A DNA stretch of 64,000 nt from Telmatospirillum sp. J64-1 (GTDB lineage: Bacteria > Pseudomonadota > Alphaproteobacteria > Rhodospirillales > Magnetospirillaceae), in NCBI RefSeq assembly GCF_006980715.1, contig NZ_SBHN01000008.1:62001-126000 (forward strand). The letters are read 5' to 3'. Position numbers and translations under genes: made by a program. Below, in pieces: positions 55,593 through 63,008 of this stretch. The notes under the pieces are model-generated. The model did not search any database and was not told the DNA's origin. It saw only the letters and a list, made by a program, of their open reading frames with translations. Each line of letters begins with the position of its first letter. Position 1 is the stretch's first letter.

Positions 55593-56426
55593 ATGTGGCA
55601 GTTCGGCAGAGGGCAGCACCGGCATCAGGCATTGACGGGCTTGGCCTGCACGGCCCTGTCCACGCTCCTGCTTTCGGCTTGTGCCGCTTTTGATGCCCCC
55701 GCTCCGGCGGAGCCGCCGCCGCCCGCCCCGCGTGCCGTCCTGTTCGAGGCGCCCGTGGCGCTGTTGCCGCAGAGGCCCGAAGTGCTGCGGGAGGAGGCCG
55801 TCCATCTGGCCGCCGCCCAGCCCGATCAGGGGGAAGACGAGTTGGCCGCCGCCGTGGCGCGGGTCGCTGCCGCCTCCGCTCCCGCCACCCAGACCGCATC
55901 GGCCGAGCCGCCGCCCCCGGACCGCGCCCTCGCTCCCTCCCATCTTGTGGCGCGCGGCATCGCACCCGTGACCGAGGACGTCTATCGCCGCCGCCTGGCC
56001 GAGACCGACCTGGATGCCGCCATGCATCAGGCCGCCCTGGGCAATGAAGCGCGGCCGCAGGGCCGGACCTCCCCGAACGCCGAGGCCGCGCCACTGTCGA
56101 AGGTCACGAGCATCACTTTCCTGCGCGGTTCGTCGCGCCTGGGCGGCAAGGATACCGAACGGCTGAAGGCCGTCGCCAACCTGTATCACGAGCAGGAAGG
56201 CCGCGTCGTGCGCATCATCGGCCATGGCGGCGGAGAGACCGGCGGCCGCGATCCCGTCGAGCGCATGCTGGGGGACTTCGAACTGTCCTTGCTGCGCGCC
56301 AATGCCGTGGCCGAGGTCCTCGCCGGTTTCGGCGTGCCGGCCTCCGCCATGCGAATCGAAGCCTCGGCGCCGGGCGGGGTAGGTGAGGCACCGGGGCGGG
56401 TGGCGGAAATCTTTATCGACTATTGA
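55593..56426 (+). CDS. OmpA-like lipoprotein
   Basis: A 277-aa predicted lipoprotein. The signal sequence ends in STLLLSAC, a lipobox with the acylated Cys near residue 28. A Pro/Ala-rich stretch follows (about 33-125), then a helix and a C-terminal OmpA-like fold (about 175-277: ITFLRGSSRLGGKDTERLKA, RVVRIIGHGGGETGG, LLRANAVAEVLAGFGV). The peptidoglycan TDxxG motif is replaced by GHGGGETGG. The only in-frame ATG that keeps the signal peptide is 55593. It is divergent from phaC across a 219-bp gap that has no other gene. Confidence 0.75.
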   Translation: MWQFGRGQHRHQALTGLACTALSTLLLSACAAFDAPAPAEPPPPAPRAVLFEAPVALLPQRPEVLREEAVHLAAAQPDQGEDELAAAVARVAAASAPATQTASAEPPPPDRALAPSHLVARGIAPVTEDVYRRRLAETDLDAAMHQAALGNEARPQGRTSPNAEAAPLSKVTSITFLRGSSRLGGKDTERLKAVANLYHEQEGRVVRIIGHGGGETGGRDPVERMLGDFELSLLRANAVAEVLAGFGVPASAMRIEASAPGGVGEAPGRVAEIFIDY

Positions 56427-56518
56427 CGCCTGGCGCGCTAAACATTTTTCCCCCCGCAGACATTCCGCGGCCGAGGCGTGCGGCCGAGGGAATTCGCGAT
56501 TCTCGAGTGATCAGGATC

Positions 56519-57742
56519 ATGCAGCAGGATTTTCATCGCATCAAAAGATTGCCGCCCTACGTCTTCGCTGAAGTCAACGCGATGAAGGCCCGAGCTCGCG
56601 CCGCCGGTGAAGACATTATCGATTTCGGCATGGGCAACCCCGATCAGCCGACGCCGCAGCATATTGTCGACAAGCTGGTGGAAGCATCCCGCAATCCCCG
56701 CGCTCATCGCTATTCCATGTCGCGCGGCATTCCCGGTCTGCGCAAGGCGCTGTGCGCCTATTACGCCCGGCGTTTCAACGTCGAACTGGACCAGGAAAGC
56801 GAATGCATCGTCACCCTGGGCTCGAAGGAAGGCTTGGCCAATCTGGCCTCGGCCATCACCAGCCCGGGCGACATCATCCTGGTGCCCAATCCCAGCTATC
56901 CGATCCACCCCTACGGCTTCATCATCGCCGGCGGCTCCTGCCGCTACGTGCCGGTGACGCCGGACGCGGATTTCCTCAAGGCGCTGGACCGCGCCGTGCG
57001 CCATTCCGTGCCCAAGCCGGTGGCGCTGGTGCTGAACTATCCGTCCAATCCCACGGCCTTGCTGGCGGATCTGGATTTCTATGGCCAAGTCGTCGATTAC
57101 TGCCGCCATCACGGCATCTACATCCTGTCCGACCTGGCCTATTCGGAAATCTATTTCGACGTCGAGCCGCCGCCGTCGATCCTGCAGATTCCCGGTGCCA
57201 AGGACGTGGCCGTCGAGTTCACCTCGATGAGCAAGACCTACAACATGCCGGGCTGGCGCATCGGCTTCGCCGCCGGTAACAAGACGCTGATCGCGGCGCT
57301 GTCGCGCATCAAGTCCTATCTCGATTACGGCGCCTTCACCCCCATCCAGGTGGCGGCCACCGCCGCGCTGAACGGCCCGCAGGATTGCGTCGAGCAGATC
57401 CGCGGGGTCTACAAGGAACGGCGCGACGTGCTGATCGAAGGGTTGCATCAGGCGGGCTGGAACGTGCCCAGCCCGCCCGCGACCATGTTCGCCTGGGCTC
57501 CCATCCCGCCGGCTTTCGCCCATTTGGGCTCGCTGGAATTCTCGAAGCTGCTGCTGCGCGAGGCCCAGGTGGCCGTGGCGCCGGGGATCGGCTTCGGCGA
57601 ATACGGCGATACCCATGTCCGCATCGGGCTGGTGGAGAACCGTCACCGCACCCGTCAGGCCGTGCGCAACATCAAGACCTTCCTGGGCTCCTACGAAAAG
57701 GTGCTGGAAGAATACGAGAAGAAACAGGTATCCGCTCCTTGA
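56519..57742 (+). CDS. Class I/II pyridoxal phosphate aminotransferase
   Basis: A 407-aa aminotransferase of the AlaA/LL-diaminopimelate aminotransferase-like group. It has FGMGNPDQPTPQHIVDKL, YSMSRGIPGLRKALCAYYAR, the pyrimidine-stacking and Asn region LNYPSNPTA, the Asp in DLAYSEIYFD and the PLP lysine in TSMSKTYNMPGWRIGF. The phosphate Arg is in GWRIGFAAGN. The ATG at 56519 is the usual start (MQQDFHRIKRLPPYVFAEV). Its stop overlaps the hom start by four bases (TTGA). A role in alanine or aspartate-family metabolism is likely; the exact substrate is open. Confidence 0.88.
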   Translation: MQQDFHRIKRLPPYVFAEVNAMKARARAAGEDIIDFGMGNPDQPTPQHIVDKLVEASRNPRAHRYSMSRGIPGLRKALCAYYARRFNVELDQESECIVTLGSKEGLANLASAITSPGDIILVPNPSYPIHPYGFIIAGGSCRYVPVTPDADFLKALDRAVRHSVPKPVALVLNYPSNPTALLADLDFYGQVVDYCRHHGIYILSDLAYSEIYFDVEPPPSILQIPGAKDVAVEFTSMSKTYNMPGWRIGFAAGNKTLIAALSRIKSYLDYGAFTPIQVAATAALNGPQDCVEQIRGVYKERRDVLIEGLHQAGWNVPSPPATMFAWAPIPPAFAHLGSLEFSKLLLREAQVAVAPGIGFGEYGDTHVRIGLVENRHRTRQAVRNIKTFLGSYEKVLEEYEKKQVSAP

Positions 57743-59034
57743 CCAACGCACCTCTCAAGATCGCCATCGCCGGCCTCGGCACTGTCGGGGCCGGCACCGT
57801 TCGTCTGCTGCGCGAGCAGGCTAGCCTGATCGAAGCCCGTGCCGGCCGCCCGGTCGTCGTCACCGCCGTCTCGGCGCGCGACCGCAGCCGCGACCGCGGC
57901 ATCGATGTGGAAGGCCTGCCCTGGTACGAAGACGCCGAGGCCATGGCCAACGACGCCGATGTCGATGTGGTGGTGGAACTGATCGGCGGCTCGGACGGCA
58001 TCGCCAAGGCGGTCTGCGAAACCGCTCTCGCCCGGGGCCGCCATGTGGTCACCGCCAACAAGGCGCTGCTGGCCCATCACGGCCATGCCCTGGCCAAGCT
58101 GGCCGAGGACAAGGGCCTGACGCTGGCCTATGAGGCGGCGGTGGCCGGGGGCATCCCGATCATCAAGGCCCTGCGCGAAGGTCTGGCCGCCAACCGCATC
58201 CAGCAGCTTTACGGCATCCTGAACGGCACCTGCAATTACATCCTGACCACCATGCGCGAGACGGGGCGGGAATTCGCGGAAGTGCTGGCAGAGGCCCAGG
58301 CCCTGGGCTATGCCGAGGCGGATCCCGCCTTCGACATCGAAGGCACGGACGCGGCCCACAAGCTGTCGATCCTGGCCAGCCTGGCCTTCGGCTGCCCGGT
58401 GAATTTCGCGGCCATGCATATCGAAGGCATCACCAATATCTCGGCGCTGGATATCCGCTTCGCCGAGGAACTGGGCTACCGCATCAAGCTCCTGGGCGTG
58501 GCGCGGCGCACCGAAAAGGGCATCGAGCAGCGCGTCCATCCGACCATGGTGCCGGTGGGCTCGCCCATCGCCAATGTGGAAGGCGTGTTCAACGCCGTGG
58601 TCGCCGAGGGTGATTTCGTCGGCCGCTCGGTCTATGAAGGCCGTGGCGCCGGTGCCGGCCCGACGGCCTCGGCGGTGGTGTCCGACCTGATCGATATCGC
58701 CGCCGGGCGGCGCGCCCCGACCTTCGGTGTTCCTGCTTCTGCACTAGAGACCCTGCCCATAGTTCCGATGGAGCAACACCGCGGGAACTACTACATCCGC
58801 TTGATGGTGGTCGATCAGCTTGGCGTCTTCGCCGAGATTGCCGGTGCCCTGCGCGACGAGGACGTCTCGATGGAGGCGATCCTGCAGCGTGGCCGTGCGC
58901 CCGGTGAAACCGTGCCTGTGGTGCTGACCGTCCATGACACGCGGGAAGAGGCTCTGATGCGGGCGGTGGAACGAATCAACGCCATCGCCGCCGTCGTCGA
59001 GCCCGCCCGTATCATTCGTATCGAATCCTTCTAG
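57739..59034 (+). CDS. hom: Homoserine dehydrogenase
   Basis: A 431-aa homoserine dehydrogenase, reducing aspartate semialdehyde to homoserine for threonine and methionine. The Rossmann motif is IAIAGLGTVGAGTVRLL, the catalytic Lys/Glu region includes TANKALLAHHG and YEAAVAGGIPIIKALREGL, and NGTCNYILT and GTDAAHKLSILASLAFG follow. A C-terminal ACT domain starts near residue 350 (YYIRLMVVDQLGVFAEIAGA), so threonine feedback is likely. The start is a TTG overlapping the preceding stop (TTGA); LTNAPLKIAIAGLG is the normal N-terminus. Confidence 0.94.
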   Translation: MTNAPLKIAIAGLGTVGAGTVRLLREQASLIEARAGRPVVVTAVSARDRSRDRGIDVEGLPWYEDAEAMANDADVDVVVELIGGSDGIAKAVCETALARGRHVVTANKALLAHHGHALAKLAEDKGLTLAYEAAVAGGIPIIKALREGLAANRIQQLYGILNGTCNYILTTMRETGREFAEVLAEAQALGYAEADPAFDIEGTDAAHKLSILASLAFGCPVNFAAMHIEGITNISALDIRFAEELGYRIKLLGVARRTEKGIEQRVHPTMVPVGSPIANVEGVFNAVVAEGDFVGRSVYEGRGAGAGPTASAVVSDLIDIAAGRRAPTFGVPASALETLPIVPMEQHRGNYYIRLMVVDQLGVFAEIAGALRDEDVSMEAILQRGRAPGETVPVVLTVHDTREEALMRAVERINAIAAVVEPARIIRIESF

Positions 59035-59078
59035 GGGGCCGGAACGGCCCTGTGAGAAAAAGAGAGGAAGGCAACGCA

Positions 59079-60089
59079 ATGTCTGCTGAGAAGCCCGTCT
59101 CGAACGGTTATCCCGCCACCATGGACCGCAACCTCGCCCTCGAGGTGGTGCGGGTGACCGAAGCAGCGGCCCTGTCGGCGTCGCGTCTGGTCGGCCTGGG
59201 CGATGAGAAGGCCGCCGACCAGGCGGCGGTGGATGCCATGCGCAAGGCATTCAACAGCCTGTCCATCGACGGCACCATCGTGATCGGCGAAGGCGAGCGC
59301 GACGAGGCGCCGATGCTCTATATCGGCGAGAAGGTGGGCATGGGCGGCCCGAAGATCGACATCGCCCTGGACCCGCTGGAAGGCACGACGATCACCGCCA
59401 AGGGTGGCCCGAACGCCTTGGCCGTGGTCGCCATGGCCGAGGAAGGCGGCTTCCTCAACGCGCCCGACACCTATATGGACAAGATCGCGGTCGGCCCGGG
59501 CCTGCCCGAGGGCGTGGTGGACCTGGACGAGGATCCGCGCGTCAACCTGAAGAACCTGGCCAAGGCCAAGGGCGCCGAGATGTCCGACCTGCTGGTCTGC
59601 ATCATGGACCGTCCGCGCCATGACGAACTGATCGCCAAGGTCCGCGAATGCGGCGCCCGCATCATGCTGATCTCGGACGGCGACGTCTCGGGCGTCATCG
59701 CCACCGCTCAGCCCGAAGCCGGCGTCGACATCTACATGGGCATCGGCGGCGCGCCGGAAGGCGTGCTGGCCGCCGCCGCCCTGCGCTGCATCGGCGGCCA
59801 GATGCAGGGCCGCCTGATCTTCCGCAACGACGACGAGCGCGCCCGCGCCGCCCGCTGGGGCATCACCGACCTGAACCGCAAGTATTCCATGCTCGACATG
59901 GCTTCGGGCGACGTGATGTTCGCCGCGACCGGGGTCACCACCGGCGCCATGCTGCGGGGTGTGCGCCGCTTCCATGGCGGGGCCATCACCCATTCGCTGG
60001 TCATGCGCTCGAAGTCGGGCACCGTGCGCTACATCGAGTCGCACCACAACTTCAACGTCAAGACCGGTTTCCTGCCGGCCGATCGCTGA
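59079..60089 (+). CDS. glpX: Class II fructose-1,6-bisphosphatase
   Basis: A 336-aa GlpX-type fructose 1,6-bisphosphatase (bifunctional with sedoheptulose bisphosphate in some groups). It has MDRNLALEVVRVTEAAALSA, the metal-binding VIGEGERDEAPMLYIGE, DIALDPLEGTT, MDRPRHDELI and ISDGDVSGVI. The ATG at 59079 follows GAGGAAGG; the GTG at 59052 is rejected. It follows hom by 44 bp and ends with a terminator, so it may be the last gene of the hom unit. The role is gluconeogenesis. Confidence 0.95.
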   Translation: MSAEKPVSNGYPATMDRNLALEVVRVTEAAALSASRLVGLGDEKAADQAAVDAMRKAFNSLSIDGTIVIGEGERDEAPMLYIGEKVGMGGPKIDIALDPLEGTTITAKGGPNALAVVAMAEEGGFLNAPDTYMDKIAVGPGLPEGVVDLDEDPRVNLKNLAKAKGAEMSDLLVCIMDRPRHDELIAKVRECGARIMLISDGDVSGVIATAQPEAGVDIYMGIGGAPEGVLAAAALRCIGGQMQGRLIFRNDDERARAARWGITDLNRKYSMLDMASGDVMFAATGVTTGAMLRGVRRFHGGAITHSLVMRSKSGTVRYIESHHNFNVKTGFLPADR

Positions 60090-60097
60090 GCCGAAGG

Positions 60098-60135
60098 ACG
60101 GGGCGGGGGCTTTCGCCTCGCCCCGTTTCTTTTTA
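60098..60135 (+). terminator. Rho-independent terminator of glpX
   Basis: ACGGGGCG and CGCCCCGT frame a stem with GGGC/GCCT continuing inward around TTTC, followed by TTTCTTTTT. It is 8 bp after the glpX stop. Confidence 0.85.
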
Positions 60136-60248
60136 ACCCTCCTTGAAGGGGGGCAGGGGTATCATTCCGCTGAAATGGGGCCGGGCGGTTTTTCCGCTTT
60201 TCACCGGTCCGGCGGCGGAACATGCGAGACGTGTCGAAGGGACTCAGT

Positions 60249-62036
60249 ATGAGTGTGACTGGGGCCATGGCAACCGGAGCCTTCCTGGGTGTCGAGCGCT
60301 CGCTGACCGGGCGGCGCTGGCGTCTGGGCTGTGGGGATGACCGGGCCGCGCTGGCCTTGAGCCAGCGTCTGGGCATTCCCGAAGTCGTCGGCCGCGTGCT
60401 GACCGCGCGCGGCATCGGCCTGGACGAGGCCGAAAGTTTCCTTAATCCCACCCTGCGCGATCTGCTGCCCGATCCGTTCCATCTGCGCGACATGGACGCG
60501 GCGGTGGAACGTTTGGCCGCTGCCGTGCGCGGCGGCGAACTGATCGCCATCTGGGGCGATTACGACGTGGACGGCGCCACTTCCTCGGCGCTGCTCCAGC
60601 GCTTTTTCACCGCCGTGGGCGCCCGCGTGCGGGTCTATATCCCCGACCGCATCCGCGAGGGCTACGGCCCCAATGCCGCCGGTCTGCTGCGCCTGAAGGA
60701 CGAGGGCGCGGGTGTGGTGGTGACGGTGGATTGCGGCATCACCGCTTTCGAGCCGCTGGAGGTCGCCCGCCAGGCCGGGCTGGATGTGGTGGTGGTCGAC
60801 CATCACGAAGCCGAGGCGGCGCTTCCGCCCGCCATCGCCGTGGTCAATCCCAACCGCTTGGACGAAACCAGCCCCCATGGGCACATGGCCGCCGTCGGCG
60901 TCGCCTTCCTGGTCGTCGTGGGGATCAACCGCGCCCTGCGCGAGGCCGGGCATTACGGCAACGGCAAGGGGCCGGACCTGATGCAATGGCTCGACATCGT
61001 CGCCTTGGGGACGGTGTGCGACGTGGTGCCGCTGAAGGGCGTCAACCGCGCCCTGGTGACGCAGGGGCTGAAGGTCATGGCGCGGCGCGCCAATGCCGGG
61101 CTTGCCGCCCTGGCCGATGTCGGCGGGGTGAAGGAACGCCCGGATGCCTATCACCTGGGCTATATCATGGGGCCGCGCGTCAATGCCGGGGGGCGGGTCG
61201 GCGAGGCCGATCTGGGCACGCAGCTTCTGTCCTGCGACGATCCCGCCCAGGCCATGGCCATCGCGCAGCGCCTCAACGACTATAACCGCGAGCGCCAGGA
61301 GATCGAGGCGATGGTGCTGCTCGAAGCCATCGAGCAGGCCGAAAGCCGCCCCGACGATGGCCTGCCGCTGGTCCTGGTGGCCGGGGACGGCTGGCATCCC
61401 GGCGTCATCGGCATCGTCGCCGGGCGCCTGAAGGAACGCTACAACCGTCCAGCCTGCGTCATCGCCTTCGAAGGCGACGAGGGCAAGGGCTCGGGCCGTT
61501 CGGTCAGCGGCCTCGACCTGGGCTCGGCGGTGATCGCCGCCCGCCAGGCGGGCATCCTGGTCAAGGGCGGCGGCCATGCCATGGCGGCGGGATTCACCGT
61601 GTCGCGCGACCGGCTGGAAGATTTCCGCACCTTCCTGGGCGAGCGCCTAGCCGCGCAGGCGGCGGGGGAACTGGTGCCGGAATTGGAACTCGATGGCGCC
61701 ATCGATGCCGGCGGGGCCGCGCTGGACCTGGTCGAGAAATTGCGGCAATGCGGCCCCTTCGGGTCGGGCAATCCGGAACCGCGCTTCGCCATCACCGAAG
61801 CCCGCCTGATCAAGAGCGACATCGTCGGCAGCGGTCATGTGCGTTGCGTGCTGGCGGGGCAGGGCAACAGCCGCCTGAAAGGCATCGCCTTCCGCGCCGC
61901 CGACAGCGACCTGGGCGTGGCGCTGCTGTCGGGGGTGGGCAAGTCCCTGCATTTCGCGGGCTGCCTCCGCCTGGACAGCTGGCAGGGCAGCAACGCCGTC
62001 CAATTGTTCATCGACGACGCCTCCCCCGTGCGATAA
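60249..62036 (+). CDS. recJ: Single-stranded-DNA-specific exonuclease RecJ
   Basis: A 595-aa RecJ, the 5'-3' single-strand exonuclease of the RecFOR and mismatch-repair pathways. The DHH motifs are IWGDYDVDGATSSALLQRF, VTVDCGITAFEPLE and VVVDHHEAE, then IVALGTVCDVVPLKGVNR. The DHHA1 part has GDGWHPGVIGIVAGRLKERY and LVKGGGHAMAAGFTV, and the C-terminal OB domain ends in FIDDASPVR. The ATG at 60249 has AAGGGA in front; 60222 is an alternative. Confidence 0.96.
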   Translation: MSVTGAMATGAFLGVERSLTGRRWRLGCGDDRAALALSQRLGIPEVVGRVLTARGIGLDEAESFLNPTLRDLLPDPFHLRDMDAAVERLAAAVRGGELIAIWGDYDVDGATSSALLQRFFTAVGARVRVYIPDRIREGYGPNAAGLLRLKDEGAGVVVTVDCGITAFEPLEVARQAGLDVVVVDHHEAEAALPPAIAVVNPNRLDETSPHGHMAAVGVAFLVVVGINRALREAGHYGNGKGPDLMQWLDIVALGTVCDVVPLKGVNRALVTQGLKVMARRANAGLAALADVGGVKERPDAYHLGYIMGPRVNAGGRVGEADLGTQLLSCDDPAQAMAIAQRLNDYNRERQEIEAMVLLEAIEQAESRPDDGLPLVLVAGDGWHPGVIGIVAGRLKERYNRPACVIAFEGDEGKGSGRSVSGLDLGSAVIAARQAGILVKGGGHAMAAGFTVSRDRLEDFRTFLGERLAAQAAGELVPELELDGAIDAGGAALDLVEKLRQCGPFGSGNPEPRFAITEARLIKSDIVGSGHVRCVLAGQGNSRLKGIAFRAADSDLGVALLSGVGKSLHFAGCLRLDSWQGSNAVQLFIDDASPVR

Positions 62037-62086
62037 AGGCCCTTAGCCGCATGAGGGAGGCGGCCCAAAAAGTTTCAAAAAGCTTC

Positions 62087-62115
62087 TTGACGCTTTTCCG
62101 TCACCCAAGTATAAC
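62087..62115 (+). promoter_or_regulatory. Strong promoter of the tRNA-Glu pair
   Basis: TTGACG (62087-62092), a 17-nt spacer, TATAAC (62110-62115). Transcription would begin near 62122, 12 bp before the first tRNA. It is one of the best sigma70 promoters in the window. Confidence 0.8.
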
Positions 62116-62133
62116 CCCGCCCACGCCGAAGAC

Positions 62134-62209
62134 GTCCCCATCGTCTAGAGGCCTAGGACACCGCCCTTTCACGGCGGCGACCGGGGTTCGAATCCCCGTG
62201 GGGACGCCA
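62134..62209 (+). tRNA. tRNA-Glu (UUC), copy 1
   Basis: A 76-nt tRNA with the CCA end encoded. The acceptor stem is GTCCCCA/TGGGGAC, discriminator G. The anticodon stem CCGCC/GGCGG holds the loop CTTTCAC, anticodon TTC. The T arm has GGTTCGAATCC. The sequence is identical to the second copy, 42 bp downstream. Confidence 0.97.
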
Positions 62210-62251
62210 TCTTCTTCGGTTCTGCCTTCGGCGGGTTCTCCGCCGCACGAT

Positions 62252-62327
62252 GTCCCCATCGTCTAGAGGCCTAGGACACCGCCCTTTCACGGCGGCGACC
62301 GGGGTTCGAATCCCCGTGGGGACGCCA
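62252..62327 (+). tRNA. tRNA-Glu (UUC), copy 2
   Basis: A 76-nt tRNA identical to copy 1, with encoded CCA and anticodon TTC. No separate promoter is visible in the 42-bp spacer, so both are cut from one transcript that ends at the terminator at 62356. Confidence 0.97.
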
Positions 62328-62355
62328 TCTTCGCCTTGGGCGAAAGCAGAAAAAA

Positions 62356-62378
62356 AGCCGGGCACTGCCCGGCTTTTT
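62356..62378 (+). terminator. Rho-independent terminator after the tRNA-Glu pair
   Basis: AGCCGGGC and GCCCGGCT form an 8-bp stem with a 3-nt loop, ending TTTTT; A residues precede it, so it can also serve the small gene that ends at 62391 on the other strand. Confidence 0.85.
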
Positions 62379-62390
62379 GCTTTGCGGCCT

Positions 62391-62537
62391 TTAGGTAAAG
62401 GCCCAGAGCAGCAAGGCAATCACCACGATCAGGACCACCAGCCAAAGCAGCCAGGAAGGCCCGCTTTTCTTGGTGGTGACGGTGGTATCGCCATAGACCT
62501 GGCCTTCGCCGGGCTTCTTTTCTCTGTCTGGCATCAT
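62391..62537 (-). CDS. 48-aa single-pass membrane protein
   Basis: A short reverse-strand gene with AAGGAG ahead of the start. The polar N-terminal half contains KKPGEGQVYGDTTVTTKKSG; the C-terminal half is a membrane helix (SWLLWLVVLIVVIALLLWAF) ending a few residues later. A second ATG follows the first (62534). It is next to the two DUF2382 genes on the same strand and may belong to that stress locus. I recognise no named family. Confidence 0.7.
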   Translation of the reverse strand: MMPDREKKPGEGQVYGDTTVTTKKSGPSWLLWLVVLIVVIALLLWAFT

Positions 62538-62619
62538 ATCCGGCTCCTTTTGGTGGCTTGCCAATGAGGGGGAGATATGAAGGCCAACACGACGCCCTGC
62601 CGAAGGTTCGGTGCGGGAA

Positions 62620-62994
62620 TCACGTCCCGCCGCCGCTCCGTTCGATTTCGACCTCTTCGCGGCGGAGGTGATGTTCCTCCCGATGGGCGTGATGGCTGGT
62701 GACGCGGGTGATGTGAATCTCCTCGACCACCTTCAGGCGCTTCTCGACCACCAGGACCTCTTCGAGCACCGAGACGACCAGCGTGTCTCCTTCCCGCCGG
62801 TCGGGGACCGGCCCATCCACGAAGCGTTCGGCGGGAATGCGGCGGATTTCCACCCGCTCCTCGGCCAGATCGACCTCGACCGGCCGGACCTCCTCGCGCA
62901 CATGGGTGTGGACCGTGACCCGGCCGGTTTCCTTCCGTTCCTTGCCGACCGTGACCTCTTCGCGGGCCACGGGGATGGAATCGTCGTCGGACAC
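62620..62994 (-). CDS. DUF2382 (YsnF/AvaK domain) protein
   Basis: A 124-aa protein consisting of one DUF2382 domain, the acidic/basic repeat domain of the stress proteins YsnF and AvaK. Signs are IPVAREEVTVGKERKETGRV, THVREEVRPVEVDLAEERVE and VVEKRLKVVEEIHITRVTSH. The start is a GTG with GGGAGG five bases ahead. It is 14 bp downstream of the larger DUF2382 gene. Function is unknown; the family is often induced by stress. Confidence 0.8.
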   Translation of the reverse strand: MSDDDSIPVAREEVTVGKERKETGRVTVHTHVREEVRPVEVDLAEERVEIRRIPAERFVDGPVPDRREGDTLVVSVLEEVLVVEKRLKVVEEIHITRVTSHHAHREEHHLRREEVEIERSGGGT

Positions 62995-63008
62995 GCTGGC
63001 CTCCCTGG

